A stretch of DNA of 64,000 nt from Cognatishimia sp. MH4019 (GCF_020177595.1 NZ_JAHTBL010000003.1:62001-126000), one strand, 5' to 3'. Shown: positions 8,368 through 17,447, counted from the stretch's first letter. The notes: generated from the sequence alone by a model not told the origin. Made by a program: numbers and translations.

Positions 8368-10349
8368 CACGCGTCCGCCCGGTTCATGCGGTTTTCGATC
8401 AGGTCATCGACAACGGCGGGTTCAGCCAGGGTCGAGGTGTCGCCCAATGCGCCGAAATCATCCTCGGCGATCTTGCGCAGGATGCGGCGCATGATCTTGC
8501 CCGAACGGGTTTTCGGCAGGCCGGGCGCCCATTGGATCAGATCGGGTGCGGCAATGGGGCCAATCTCGGTGCGGACCCAGGTGCGCAGCTCTTTGCGAAG
8601 CTCTTCGGTGGGCTCTTCGCCATTCATCAGCGTGACGTAGCAATAGATGCCTTGTCCTTTGATATCATGGGGATAGCCCACAACGGCGGCCTCGGCGACC
8701 TTGGCATGCGCGACCAGCGCGCTTTCCACTTCGGCGGTGCCCATACGGTGACCGGAGACGTTAATCACGTCATCGACGCGGCCTGTGATCCAGTAATCGC
8801 CATCGGCGTCGCGGCGGCAGCCGTCACCGGTGAAGTAATAGCCTTTATAGTCGCTGAAATAGGTCTTCATGAAGCGCTCGTGGTCTTCCCAGACCGTGCG
8901 CATCTGACCGGGCCAGCTGTCTTTCAGGCAGAGCACACCTTCGCATTCCGTCTCGTGGATCTCCTCGCCTGTGTGCGGGTCCAGAACGACCGTCTGGATA
9001 CCGAAGAACGGCTTGGTGGCCGAGCCGGGCTTGAGCGGCGTGGCGCCGGGCAGGGGGGTCAACAGGTGACCGCCGGTTTCGGTCTGCCACCATGTGTCGA
9101 CGATGGGGCATTTTCCTTTGCCGATCACATCGTTGTACCAGTTCCAGGCCTCGGGGTTGATCGGCTCGCCCACGGTGCCCAGCACTTTGAGGGTCGACAG
9201 ATCGCATTTCTCGACGAACTCGTTGCCTTGGCCCATCAGCGCCCGAATGGCGGTCGGCGCGGTGTAGAACTGGTTCACCTTGTGCTTTTCGCAGACCTGC
9301 CAGAAGCGGGAGGCGTCAGGGTAGGTTGGCACGCCTTCGAACATGATCGTGGTCGCGCCATTGGCCAGCGGGCCGTAGACGATATAGCTGTGGCCGGTCA
9401 CCCAGCCGACGTCCGCGGTGCACCAGAAGATGTCGCCGTCATGGTAGTCGAAGACGTATTCCATGGTCATCGCGGCATAAGCGAGATAGCCGCCGGAGCT
9501 GTGCACGACGCCTTTGGGCTGACCCGTGGAGCCGGAGGTGTAAAGCACGAAAAGCGGGTCTTCGGCGTCCATCTCGACCGGCTTGGAGTAGTCATCAGCC
9601 TCCATCGCCAGCTCGTTATAGTCGTAATCACGGCCATCGACCCAAGTGGTCTGACCACCGGTGCGCTTGACGACAAGGCACTTCACGCTGTCCTTGCAGT
9701 GCAGCAGCGCTTGGTCGGCGTTGGATTTCAGGGGCGTCTTGCGGCCGCCGCGCGGCGCCTCGTCTGCGGTGATGACGACCTTGGCGTTCGATCCGTTGAT
9801 CCGCGCGCCCAGAGCATCGGGAGAGAACCCGGCGAACACGATCGAGTGAATGGCACCGATGCGCGCGCAGGCGAGCATGGCATAAGCCGCCTCGGGGATC
9901 ATTGGGAGATACAAAACCACCCGGTCGCCTTTGCGGACGCCAAGGTCCTCAAGGATGTTGGCCATTTTGCAGACGCTTTTGTGCAACTGCTTATAAGTGA
10001 TGTGCTGAGCGTCTTCGGACGGGTCATCAGGCTCAAAGATGATCGCGGTCTGATCGCCGCGCGTCTCAAGATGGCGATCCACGCAGTTGGCAGCGACGTT
10101 CAGGGTGCCGTCCTCGAACCACTTGATGTCCACGTTGCCAAATTCAAACGTCGTGTTTTTAACTTTGGTGTAAGGCTTGATCCAGTCGAGCCGAAGACCA
10201 TGTTCCCCCCAGAAGGTGTCTGGATCCTCGACCGAGGCTTTGTACATCTCGGCGTATTTCGCCGCGTCCACATGGGCTGTTTTCGCGAAGTCTGCGGAGA
10301 CGGGGTAAATGGGTGTCTGGCTTGCGCCTTTTGCGTTTTCAGCCGTCAT
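8367..10349 (-). CDS. acs: Acetyl-CoA synthetase (AMP-forming)
   Basis: Cytosolic acetate-CoA ligase of 660 residues, the normal length. The ANL-superfamily motifs are visible: the phosphate loop [11 protein letters not shown], the WWQTETGG motif, the YFTGDG region of the hinge, and the C-terminal TRSGKIMRR with the catalytic, acetylation-prone Lys. It forms acetyl-AMP from acetate and ATP, then acetyl-CoA. It is the first gene of a minus-strand cluster with adk, the DUF4212/symporter pair and the signalling/nuclease genes, so its promoter should lie in the roughly 430-nt gap upstream. Confidence 0.97.
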   Translation of the reverse strand: MTAENAKGASQTPIYPVSADFAKTAHVDAAKYAEMYKASVEDPDTFWGEHGLRLDWIKPYTKVKNTTFEFGNVDIKWFEDGTLNVAANCVDRHLETRGDQTAIIFEPDDPSEDAQHITYKQLHKSVCKMANILEDLGVRKGDRVVLYLPMIPEAAYAMLACARIGAIHSIVFAGFSPDALGARINGSNAKVVITADEAPRGGRKTPLKSNADQALLHCKDSVKCLVVKRTGGQTTWVDGRDYDYNELAMEADDYSKPVEMDAEDPLFVLYTSGSTGQPKGVVHSSGGYLAYAAMTMEYVFDYHDGDIFWCTADVGWVTGHSYIVYGPLANGATTIMFEGVPTYPDASRFWQVCEKHKVNQFYTAPTAIRALMGQGNEFVEKCDLSTLKVLGTVGEPINPEAWNWYNDVIGKGKCPIVDTWWQTETGGHLLTPLPGATPLKPGSATKPFFGIQTVVLDPHTGEEIHETECEGVLCLKDSWPGQMRTVWEDHERFMKTYFSDYKGYYFTGDGCRRDADGDYWITGRVDDVINVSGHRMGTAEVESALVAHAKVAEAAVVGYPHDIKGQGIYCYVTLMNGEEPTEELRKELRTWVRTEIGPIAAPDLIQWAPGLPKTRSGKIMRRILRKIAEDDFGALGDTSTLAEPAVVDDLIENRMNRADA

Positions 10350-10782
10350 GAGTAGCTCCCGTATGACGTGTCATGAGAAGCCAAATGGCGGTTCTGCCAA
10401 GACCGGTGCAGGGTCTTCTGGCATGTGGGCTCCTCTCCCGCTGACAATCTACTGCGTTGATGAAAACGAGGGAATAACCCCTGCAAAAGACTGCCTTTTT
10501 CTGTAAATGCTTTTTCAGCGTTTGTAATTTTTTGTAAATGAACGAGCGTTCTGTGCCATAAATTCGCCTAATTTCCGTAGGTTACGAAAGGCGCGATTTT
10601 CGGGCTTGCGACATATCGCCATCCGTCGATTTCGCCCGGAACGGTCCTCACGCAGGTGTGACATATCGGCATAGAGCGGATCGGCGGCGACATTTTGATG
10701 CGTCCGGACGTGGCGTCACAGACATTTTCCGACTCAGTGAAACTGGGTAGAGCAGCACCTCGGGGTGGTGGCACGTGCCGTT
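10350..10782. other. Intergenic region upstream of acs
   Basis: About 430 nt without a convincing gene. It should hold the acs promoter. Three similar A/T-rich decamers lie at 10500-10509 (TCTGTAAATG), 10521-10530 (TTTGTAATTT) and 10531-10540 (TTTGTAAATG), a possible regulator-binding array. A 10-bp palindrome GGCACGTGCC lies at 10770-10779, just past the end of the truncated deiminase. I could not fix a -10/-35 pair. Confidence 0.4.
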
Positions 10783-11223
10783 TCAGACCGCGGGCATCTG
10801 TTGGGTCGCGCAGTGAATGCCGCCCCCGAGTTCGCCCAACGGATCGACATTCAGTACGATAATTTCGCGGCCCGGATAATGGCGGCGCAGGGCCGCGACA
10901 GCCGCGGCATCGGCTGACCGGTCGCCGAATTGTGCGGCAATCACCGCGCCGTTGCACACATAGTAATTCGCATAAGAGGCCACGAAATCGACCGCTTTGA
11001 CCCGGCGTTTTGTCGGCTCGTGGATCACCTCTACATCAAGCCCCGCCGCGATCAGGGCGTCGTGGGTCTCATTTGCCGCCCGATGAAAGGGATCCTGCGG
11101 ATCGGGCCGCTTGGGCAGGTTTATCAAAACACGCCCCGGCCCGGTAAAGCGGGCAAGGCTGTCGATGTGATAATCGGTGATATCCTCGCCCCGAACGCCC
11201 GCGATGAACATGCGGCGGTGCAT
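10783..11223 (-). pseudogene. Truncated agmatine deiminase / peptidylarginine deiminase-like remnant
   Basis: The 146-residue product matches only the C-terminal part of the agmatine deiminase (AguA/PAD) family, whose members are about 340-370 residues. Visible family motifs are EDITDYHIDSLARF (the D-x-H-x-D region) and the catalytic-Cys motif GGGIHCATQQMP at the end. The N-terminal repeats, including the first Asp and substrate-binding Trp residues, are absent, and a divergent gene (dusA) begins 61 nt upstream. GGAG 5 nt before the ATG means a short protein could still be made. The fold is a closed propeller, so a fragment should be inactive; I read it as a remnant. Confidence 0.65.
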
Positions 11224-11284
11224 GAAGGCTCCTTCCGGGCTTTGATCCGCCGGGTGGCTGGCTTTTCACGCAACCCTGTCCTAC

Positions 11285-12295
11285 ATGGGCCGCATGAGCA
11301 AGATGCCCGCCTCGGATGTCACGAAAGCCGCGCGCCTGTCGGTCGCGCCGATGATGGCGTGGACCGATGCGCATTGTCGCTATCTGCACCGCCTGATGTC
11401 GCGGCGCACGCTGCTTTACACCGAAATGGTGACGGCCCCGGCGCTGGTGCGGGGCGGTGCGCGGCATTTGCTGCGGTTCGATCCGGCCGAGCATCCAGTG
11501 GCCTTGCAATTGGGCGGATCGGACCCGGCTGAACTGGCCGAGGCCGCCCGGATGGGGGCGGAAGAAGGCTATGATGAGGTCAACCTAAACGTAGGCTGCC
11601 CGTCGGACCGGGTGCAATCGGGCACGTTCGGCGCGGTGCTGATGGAGCATCCCAAGCTGGTGGCTGACTGCGTCGCCGCGATGCGTGAGGCCTGCGCGGT
11701 CGAGGTTACGGTCAAATGCCGGATCGGGGTGGATGATCAAGACCCCGCAGAGGTGCTGCCTGATTTCCTGACCCATATTCAGCAGGCCGGGGTGCGGCGT
11801 GTGATCATTCATGCGCGCAAAGCCTGGCTGCAAGGGCTGAGCCCGAAGGAAAACCGCGATATCCCGCCGCTGGATTATGAACTGGTGGTGGCCATGAAAG
11901 CGGCGTTTCCCGACCTGAATATCAGTGTGAATGGCGGGATCACGTCGCTGGATCAGGCGCGGGGGTTTCTGCAAGCAGGGTTGGATGGCGTGATGATCGG
12001 GCGCGCGGCCTATCACACGCCTGCCGAGATTTTGCTGGCGGCTGATCGGCTGATCTACGGCGACGACCATGCGGTTGATCTGCTTGCGGTGATCGACGGC
12101 ATGCGGCCCTATATTGCGCGTCATCTGGCGCAGGGGGGCAAGCTGGCGCAAGTCACGCGCCATATGCTGGGTCTCTTTCAAGGGCGTCCCGGCGCGCGGC
12201 ATTGGCGGCGAGTGCTGTCGGAGGAGGGCCATAAGCCCGATGCCGGGGTGCACACGCTGGACCGCGCGTTGGAGCAGGTGCGCATGGATGCGTGA
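11285..12295 (+). CDS. dusA: tRNA-dihydrouridine synthase A
   Basis: FMN-dependent enzyme of 336 residues that reduces uridine 20/20a of the tRNA D-loop. The TIM barrel shows the DusA pattern: SVAPMMAWTDAHCRYLHR at the N-terminus, TEMVTA, QLGGSDP, and NLNVGCPSDRVQSGTFGA with the catalytic Cys. These are followed by the Lys/His FMN contacts (VKCRIGVDD, IIHARKAWLQG), NGGITS and IGRAAY. The start is either the ATG at 11285 or the one at 11294; neither has a strong ribosome binding site. The 3' end overlaps the next gene by 8 nt. Confidence 0.95.
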   Translation: MGRMSKMPASDVTKAARLSVAPMMAWTDAHCRYLHRLMSRRTLLYTEMVTAPALVRGGARHLLRFDPAEHPVALQLGGSDPAELAEAARMGAEEGYDEVNLNVGCPSDRVQSGTFGAVLMEHPKLVADCVAAMREACAVEVTVKCRIGVDDQDPAEVLPDFLTHIQQAGVRRVIIHARKAWLQGLSPKENRDIPPLDYELVVAMKAAFPDLNISVNGGITSLDQARGFLQAGLDGVMIGRAAYHTPAEILLAADRLIYGDDHAVDLLAVIDGMRPYIARHLAQGGKLAQVTRHMLGLFQGRPGARHWRRVLSEEGHKPDAGVHTLDRALEQVRMDA

Positions 12296-13022
12296 TTGGC
12301 AGCGTTATGCCTTTGATCCGGCTCTGGCGCGCTGGGCAGGTGCTGCGAATGAAGCCGCGACCAAGGCGCTGGCCGATCCCGCACAAGCGCATCAATACCG
12401 CTATGGACGGACGTGGTTTGTGGGGGTCGATGCGTTGCCGAATGCCCCCGATGGCAGCCTCAACGGCGTGCCGCTGCACGGTGAGGTGATCGACGGCTTG
12501 ACCCGAAACCGCTGGCACGAAGCGCAACTGTCGGTCACGTTTCCAGGCTATCCGCAGCGCATGGACGGCGAAAGCGACAGCCAGCACCGGTTTCGTGTCA
12601 CCCGCGATGCGGCGCATGTGGATGGGCTTTTGCCGATGGGACCAACGCGCCGCCGTCACCTGATTGAGCCGCACGCGTTTATTCTGGGCCTGCCGTTGAA
12701 TGCGGTCTCAGAAAGCCCGCTTGTGGTGTGGGAAGGGAGTGCGGCGATCATGAATGCTGCGTTCACCGAGGCGCTTGAAGGGGTTCCATCTGCGCGCTGG
12801 TCAGAGGTCGATCTGACCGAGATTTACCAAGCGGCCCGCAAAAGCTGCTTTGAAAACTGCCCCCGTGTGGAGGCGAGGGCAAAGCCGGGCGAGGCGCTTT
12901 TGCTGCATCGGCTGACGCTCCATGGTGTTGCGCCATGGGCGGCCTCCGAGCCTTGCACAGAGGGCCGCCGCATCGCCTATTTCCGCCCACAGCTGGAAAA
13001 CCCGGCAGACTGGCTCCCATAG
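12288..13022 (+). CDS. Phytanoyl-CoA dioxygenase (PhyH)-like Fe(II)/2-oxoglutarate oxygenase
   Basis: A 244-residue cytosolic protein that resembles PhyH-type non-heme iron dioxygenases. The candidate iron ligands are RDAAHVDGL (HxD) and the distal His in HRLTLHGVAPW, followed by an Arg about 17 residues later (GRRIAYFRP) that would bind 2-oxoglutarate. The start at 12288 is internal to the end of dusA (8-nt overlap), so the two are probably translated together. The physiological substrate is unknown. The gene ends just before a cluster of palindromes and faces the DUF1289 gene. Confidence 0.75.
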   Translation: MRDWQRYAFDPALARWAGAANEAATKALADPAQAHQYRYGRTWFVGVDALPNAPDGSLNGVPLHGEVIDGLTRNRWHEAQLSVTFPGYPQRMDGESDSQHRFRVTRDAAHVDGLLPMGPTRRRHLIEPHAFILGLPLNAVSESPLVVWEGSAAIMNAAFTEALEGVPSARWSEVDLTEIYQAARKSCFENCPRVEARAKPGEALLLHRLTLHGVAPWAASEPCTEGRRIAYFRPQLENPADWLP

Positions 13023-13028
13023 CCCTGA

Positions 13029-13084
13029 CTTCTTTTGTCGCTAAATACCTCCGCCGGAGGCAAAGAGTTTTCACAAAACTCTTT
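13029..13084. repeat. Intergenic repeat copy with two adjacent hairpins
   Basis: Between two converging genes there is a copy of a dispersed motif (CTTCTTTTGTC, then 3 nt, then AAATACCT, 13029-13050). It runs into the palindrome CCTCCGcCGGAGG (13048-13060). Directly after that comes a 10-bp perfect stem, AAAGAGTTTT (13062-13071) and AAAACTCTTT (13075-13084), with a 3-nt loop. The hairpins may terminate transcription from both sides. No T-run follows on either strand. Confidence 0.6.
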
Positions 13085-13116
13085 CAAAACCTTTCCTAGA
13101 AAAGTTCTTACCGGGC

Positions 13117-13356
13117 CTAGCTCAGATCAGGCGCGACACGGGCGGCCCGTCCGCCCCGGCGCTTGGCCAGTCGCGGCGCGCGGGAGGGGAGGTCTTCCAT
13201 CACCGCCGCGCGGTCTTCGGGCGACAGCTTTGACCATTGGGTGATCTCGTCGATGGAGCGCAGACAGCCGGTGCACAGACGCTCTGCCGGATGGATCACG
13301 CAGACCTTGATGCAAGGGCTCTCGATCTCGGCCCGTTTCCATACTGCATCGCTCAT
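13117..13356 (-). CDS. DUF1289 domain protein
   Basis: A small protein of 79 residues with the DUF1289 pattern: SPCIKVCVIHP followed by LCTGCLRSIDEI, four conserved Cys that probably bind metal or an iron-sulfur centre, and a downstream W-x-x-L-SPEDR segment. The tail is rich in Arg and Lys. Its start overlaps the ruvX stop by 4 nt (ATGA), so it is the last gene of the ccmI-ruvX-DUF1289 operon. The function of the family is not known. Confidence 0.88.
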   Translation of the reverse strand: MSDAVWKRAEIESPCIKVCVIHPAERLCTGCLRSIDEITQWSKLSPEDRAAVMEDLPSRAPRLAKRRGGRAARVAPDLS

Positions 13357-13829
13357 TGACCGCTCCCCAAATGCCGGAACCGATCCAGCACGCCTTGAAG
13401 GATATAACTGGCCGCGACGTGGTCAATGACCTCGGCGCGACGTTTTCGGGTCGTATCCGCCTCAAGCAGTGCTTTTTCGGCAGCCACAGTCGACAGACGC
13501 TCGTCCCAGAACCCAATCGGCAGATCGGTGAGCCGTTCCAGATTGCGGGCAAACGCCCGCGTGGATTGGCAGCGCGGCCCCTCAGAGCCATCCATATTGC
13601 GCGGTAGCCCCAGAAGGATGCCACCGACATTGCGCTTGGCAATGATGTCCAACAACGCCGCCGCATCGACACCGAATTTCTTGCGGCGGATCGTCTCGAG
13701 CGGGGTAGCGACAGACCAGAGGCTATCAGAGATGGCCACGCCGATGGTCTTGTCGCCCAGATCCAGACCCACCAACGCGCGGTGCGCGGGCAGGGCGGCG
13801 TGAAAGCCCTCGATATCCTCGGCGATCAT
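13353..13829 (-). CDS. ruvX: Putative pre-16S rRNA nuclease / Holliday junction resolvase RuvX (YqgF)
   Basis: A cytosolic RNase H-like nuclease of 158 residues. The motifs are GLDLGDKTIGVAISD (first catalytic Asp), LLGLPRNMDGSEG and FWDERLSTV (catalytic Glu), with DHVAASYILQ at the C-terminus carrying the last Asp. In E. coli YqgF takes part in 16S rRNA 5' processing; older annotation calls it a Holliday junction resolvase. It begins 4 nt after the ccmI stop and overlaps DUF1289 by 4 nt. Confidence 0.93.
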   Translation of the reverse strand: MIAEDIEGFHAALPAHRALVGLDLGDKTIGVAISDSLWSVATPLETIRRKKFGVDAAALLDIIAKRNVGGILLGLPRNMDGSEGPRCQSTRAFARNLERLTDLPIGFWDERLSTVAAEKALLEADTTRKRRAEVIDHVAASYILQGVLDRFRHLGSGQ

Positions 13830-13833
13830 GGGA

Positions 13834-15060
13834 TTACTCGATCAGGCCAGCGGCCGTGGCGGCTTGGCGAATGGTGGCCAATGCACCGCGATTGCCCTGA
13901 AACACGATTTGCGCTTCGGCATAGATCGCCTTGGCCTGATCGTCATCGCCCAGAGCGCCCAAGGCGCGGATCAACTGACCCCATTCAACCGGCGTGCCGC
14001 CATCATTGGCCAAGCGGTCCGACAGGCCTGCGACCATGCCCTGGATCATGGCCTGACGTTCTTCGGGTGTCATGTCGGCGGCGTTGGCCACATCCTCGGC
14101 GGAGGGGCCGCGCGGCGCGGCGGTTGGTTCCAGTTCAAATGCGATGCCAGCGCGCAGGGCCAGATCCTCGATCTGGGCGCGGATGGGGGCAATCCAGATC
14201 GCGTCATCCGGACCATCCAGGAGCAACTGCTCCCAAAGTTTGAAAGCCAGATCGGGCCGCCCGATCTGCGAATATAGCAGGCCCGAATAATAGCGCGCCG
14301 CCCCATTGGTGGGATCCATCTGCAAGGCGGTCGCCAGCGCGCTTTCAGCTTCGGGCGAGACATAGCCGCCTGCCGCCAGCACCAGCATGTCGGCGAGATT
14401 GGCGAAATCCTCGGCCTTGGCCTGATCGCCCAAAGCGTTGATCAACTGGGCCTGCACCTGATGGGCGGCGTTGAAATTGCCAAGGGACGCTTCGTTGCTG
14501 GCCAAAAGCCGCAGCCCGCGCACATCTCCGGGGCGTTCGGCCACCGCCTCGCGCAGGCGGGCAACAAGTTCAAGATAGGCTGGGTCGCGCCCGACCGTGG
14601 GGGGCGCTTCGACACCGGATTGCGCTTCGGCATCGGCTTGGCTGGGGCGGTTGTCGCGCACCTCCTGTGCCATCTCAAGGCGCAGTTGATGGGGCAGGTC
14701 GCCATAGCCTGGCGCACCGAGGCTGAGATAGGTCCAGTAGCTGATCCCGACGGTGGCAGCGGCCAGCATCGCGATCATCGGACCATTGGCGCGACCTGAT
14801 TTTGGCTGCTGAATGTCGTCTTGCCGTTTGCGGTCGGCTTCAAGGATGCGGCGCGAGACTTCGGTGCGCACTTGCTCGGCCTCTTCTTCGGTCAGAACCT
14901 TGCGGGCCAGATCGCGATCAATCTCGGCCAATTGATCGCGGTAAATCTGCAGATCATATTCCGCTTCCGACCCTTCGGAGGCGCGCGCATGCAGCACGGC
15001 CCGGCCCATCAAAATGACGACGACGGCGCTTAAGGCTGCTGTCACGATCCAGAAAATCAA
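13834..15060 (-). CDS. ccmI: Cytochrome c biogenesis protein CcmI
   Basis: An inner-membrane protein of 408 residues. The first helix (residues 1-20) leads into a cytoplasmic segment with the CcmI/CycH pattern YRDQLAEIDRDLARKVLTEEEAEQVRTE (shown here in parts: YRDQLAEIDRD, LTEEEAEQ, RRILEADR). A second helix lies at about residue 95-112, followed by a periplasmic region with TPR repeats that presents apocytochrome c to the heme ligation complex. It is well separated from ccmABCDG at 43045-45779 and is the first gene of a ccmI-ruvX-DUF1289 operon divergent from soxB. Confidence 0.92.
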   Translation of the reverse strand: MIFWIVTAALSAVVVILMGRAVLHARASEGSEAEYDLQIYRDQLAEIDRDLARKVLTEEEAEQVRTEVSRRILEADRKRQDDIQQPKSGRANGPMIAMLAAATVGISYWTYLSLGAPGYGDLPHQLRLEMAQEVRDNRPSQADAEAQSGVEAPPTVGRDPAYLELVARLREAVAERPGDVRGLRLLASNEASLGNFNAAHQVQAQLINALGDQAKAEDFANLADMLVLAAGGYVSPEAESALATALQMDPTNGAARYYSGLLYSQIGRPDLAFKLWEQLLLDGPDDAIWIAPIRAQIEDLALRAGIAFELEPTAAPRGPSAEDVANAADMTPEERQAMIQGMVAGLSDRLANDGGTPVEWGQLIRALGALGDDDQAKAIYAEAQIVFQGNRGALATIRQAATAAGLIE

Positions 15061-15257
15061 AGTCTCACTCCAACCGATTTCAGCACCATGTATATCCTGC
15101 GTCAGGGATGCAAAACCCCCATGGGTTTTTTGCCGCGCTTTTTTGAAACGATGTCGTGAAATCAGGGTCTTTTGCCGCTTGTGGTTCGCCTGTGCAGAAG
15201 GTTCTCTCTAGAAACAAGTGCAGGTCCTTTTTTGCCGTCCCGGGAGTCGTCCGTTCC
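15061..15257. other. Divergent ccmI/soxB intergenic region with a hairpin
   Basis: The 197-nt gap should hold both promoters. It contains a terminator-like hairpin, AAAACCC (15112-15118) and GGGTTTT (15123-15129) followed by TT, oriented so that it could end plus-strand transcripts about 130 nt ahead of soxB. That makes it a candidate leader attenuator. No riboswitch family was recognised. Confidence 0.4.
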
Positions 15258-16505
15258 ATGAAGCGCTATTCCGCCTTTGCCGTTGCCCGTGAAGCTTTCC
15301 GTCATCACGCCGGATGGGAGCGGGCGTGGCGCAATCCTGAACCGAAAAAGTCCTATGATGTGATCATTATCGGCGCGGGCGGTCATGGTCTGGCAACCGC
15401 GTTTTGGTTGGGCAAGAACCACGGCATCACCAATGTCGCGGTGATCGAGAAAGGCTGGCTGGGCGGCGGCAACACGGGGCGCAATACGACGATCATTAGA
15501 TCCAACTATCTGCAGGACCCGTCTGCGGCGATCTACGAGAAATCGAGGTCGCTCTATGAGACGATGTCTCAGGACGTAAATTACAACATCATGTTTAGCC
15601 CGCGCGGTGTGATGATGCTGGCGCAGACCCATCACGAGGTGCGCGGCTATCTGCGGACCGAGCATGCGAATAACCTGCAAGGGGTGGCGACGACTTTTGT
15701 CGGGCCTGAGAAGGTCAAAGAGCTGTGCCCAATCATCAATATCGACGGGCCGCGCTACCCGGTGCTGGGCGCGTTGTGGCAGCCGCGCGGCGGCACAGCA
15801 CGGCACGATGCGGTGGCTTGGGGCTATGCGCGGGCGTGCTCGGATATGGGCATGGACATCATCCAGCAATGCGAAGTGACGGGCGTGCGCCAGCAAGGTG
15901 GTCAGGTCACAGGTGTTGACACCACCAAGGGTGCGATCGACTGCAAGAAGCTGGGGATCGTTGTGGCGGGTCATTCGGGCGTGCTGGCCGACATGGCCGG
16001 GTTCCGCCTGCCGCTGGAAAGTGTCGCGTTGCAGGCGCTGGTGTCGGAACCGATCAAGCCGTGCATGGATGTGGTCGTCATGGCCAACACGGTGCACGGC
16101 TACATGAGCCAGTCCGACAAGGGCGAGATGGTGATCGGTGGCGGCACGGACGGCTACAACAACTACACCCAACGCGGATCGTTTCATCATATCGAGGAAA
16201 CCGTGCGCGCGCTGATCGAGACGTTCCCGATGATCTCAAGGCTCAAGATGCTGCGCCAATGGGGCGGGATCGTGGACGTGACGGGGGACCGCTCGCCTAT
16301 CATCGGCAAGACGCCTTTGGGCAATTGCTTCATCAATTGCGGCTGGGGGACGGGGGGCTTCAAGGCCATTCCGGGGTCTGGCTGGGCCACGGCGGAAATG
16401 ATCGCCAAGGGCGAACCGGGGCCGCTGGCGGCCGAGTTCGGGATGGACCGGTTTAAAGAGGGGCGCTTCATTGACGAGAGCGTGGCGGCGGGGGTCGCGC
16501 ATTGA
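15258..16505 (+). CDS. soxB: Sarcosine oxidase, beta subunit
   Basis: The flavoprotein subunit of heterotetrameric sarcosine oxidase, 415 residues. It oxidises sarcosine to glycine with transfer of the methyl group to tetrahydrofolate or release as formaldehyde. The FAD-binding motif IIIGAGGHGLATAFWL lies near residue 37, and GGTARHDAVAWGYA holds the His expected to bind FMN covalently. WGGIVDVTGDRSPIIG near the C-terminus is typical. I chose the ATG at 15258, with GGGAG upstream, because SAFAVAREAFRHHAGW is the standard N-terminus; the upstream extension is Cys-rich and unlike the family. The rest of the operon is displaced by a 1.2-kb insertion. Confidence 0.96.
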   Translation: MKRYSAFAVAREAFRHHAGWERAWRNPEPKKSYDVIIIGAGGHGLATAFWLGKNHGITNVAVIEKGWLGGGNTGRNTTIIRSNYLQDPSAAIYEKSRSLYETMSQDVNYNIMFSPRGVMMLAQTHHEVRGYLRTEHANNLQGVATTFVGPEKVKELCPIINIDGPRYPVLGALWQPRGGTARHDAVAWGYARACSDMGMDIIQQCEVTGVRQQGGQVTGVDTTKGAIDCKKLGIVVAGHSGVLADMAGFRLPLESVALQALVSEPIKPCMDVVVMANTVHGYMSQSDKGEMVIGGGTDGYNNYTQRGSFHHIEETVRALIETFPMISRLKMLRQWGGIVDVTGDRSPIIGKTPLGNCFINCGWGTGGFKAIPGSGWATAEMIAKGEPGPLAAEFGMDRFKEGRFIDESVAAGVAH

Positions 16506-17032
16506 TGCAGCTTTTCCCGCTAGAGCAAATAAAAGAGATTGAGAAGGCCAAGCAATTTGCTCGGTTTTGTGGTCGTTTGGATCGCATTACAAATCTGCTA
16601 TTTTGCGGCACGATAGTTATTTCTATTTGCGCGCTCATTTTCATGGAGACCCGGGATTTAGAGCTTTCTATCGAGCGCTCTGGCGCTCTATTGGTCGTTC
16701 TTGCTACCGCGCTTTCGGGGGTTCTTTTAAAGAGACTTTTCGCAATTCAGTCTTTTTTTGCACGGGTTGATCCTGATCGACCAAGCAACTTGCTAGCAGT
16801 CGGAATTTCACGGCCAAGATTTGACCCGACGAATAACAGGTCTGTTGATAAAGGTTCTGCAGATCGACAGCGCAGCCAGTTTTTTCTGTATCATGTCAAC
16901 AAAAAAATGCGGACACGCTGGGAAGCAGTGCTCGGTAAGGTTGTGATTTGGGAGACGCTTCTCTTGTCATTGGGAACTCTGGTTTGGGGTTTCGGCGATC
17001 TATTCCCGCGCTTCTGGGAAGCAACGCCATGA
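16505..17032 (+). CDS. Unknown membrane protein inserted in the sarcosine oxidase operon
   Basis: A 175-residue protein I do not recognise. It has three hydrophobic segments (about residues 32-48, 58-76 and 148-166), a basic central loop and no signal peptide. Its ATG overlaps the soxB stop by one base (TGATG), so it would be translated with soxB. The DNA is visibly more A+T-rich than its neighbours, with codons such as AAA, TTT and ATA that are rare elsewhere in the window. This suggests recent acquisition from another source. A TTG one codon upstream is a less likely start. Confidence 0.65.
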   Translation: MQLFPLEQIKEIEKAKQFARFCGRLDRITNLLFCGTIVISICALIFMETRDLELSIERSGALLVVLATALSGVLLKRLFAIQSFFARVDPDRPSNLLAVGISRPRFDPTNNRSVDKGSADRQRSQFFLYHVNKKMRTRWEAVLGKVVIWETLLLSLGTLVWGFGDLFPRFWEATP

Positions 17033-17150
17033 GGCTGAATTTTCTAATTGAGATTATAGACGTAGCGGGGGTTCTCTTTACGTCACTCCTCACCTTGATC
17101 CCACGCCATCCCCGCTTATCTGTCCTTCACGACAGAATGGAGCGACCCAC

Positions 17151-17297
17151 ATGGCACAGAAATTCCCTGCACTCGCTGGTTTCACCGCGGGCATCATCCT
17201 TACCCTTGCCGCAGGGGCGTTTGGCACGGTCATGTTCAATGGCACCGGGCTTAGCGACACGCGCGCACCGGGCGAAATTATCTACCCCAACTTCTAG
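17151..17297 (+). CDS. Small single-helix membrane protein (48 aa)
   Basis: A short reading frame with GGAG 8 nt upstream of its ATG. The 48-residue product begins MAQKFPALAG and has one hydrophobic helix (about residues 10-30: FTAGIILTLAAGAFG), then a short polar tail ending GEIIYPNF. Its G+C content matches the core genome rather than the A+T-rich gene before it. It could be a small membrane peptide or a tail-exposed accessory subunit. The function is unknown. Confidence 0.55.
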   Translation: MAQKFPALAGFTAGIILTLAAGAFGTVMFNGTGLSDTRAPGEIIYPNF

Positions 17298-17447
17298 ATC
17301 GGCCCCGACGCCCGGATCGGCGGGTCTTGGCCGGGGTGCATCTGCGGATTTGGCTGGCCATTGCCGAAACCCGCCGGGGCTTTCCGCTTATATTGAGACC
17401 TCGGACAAACCTGCTTTGGTGAAAGCTCCACAAAAGGAGATGTCACC

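Noticed and set aside
8313-10355. A 680-codon open frame on the plus strand opposite acs.
   Set aside because: It mirrors acs codon structure (G+C-rich third positions), has no family resemblance, and acs is certain.
15061-15257. A glycine or THF-type riboswitch ahead of soxB.
   Set aside because: No conserved core could be recognised; only one hairpin with a short T-run is visible.
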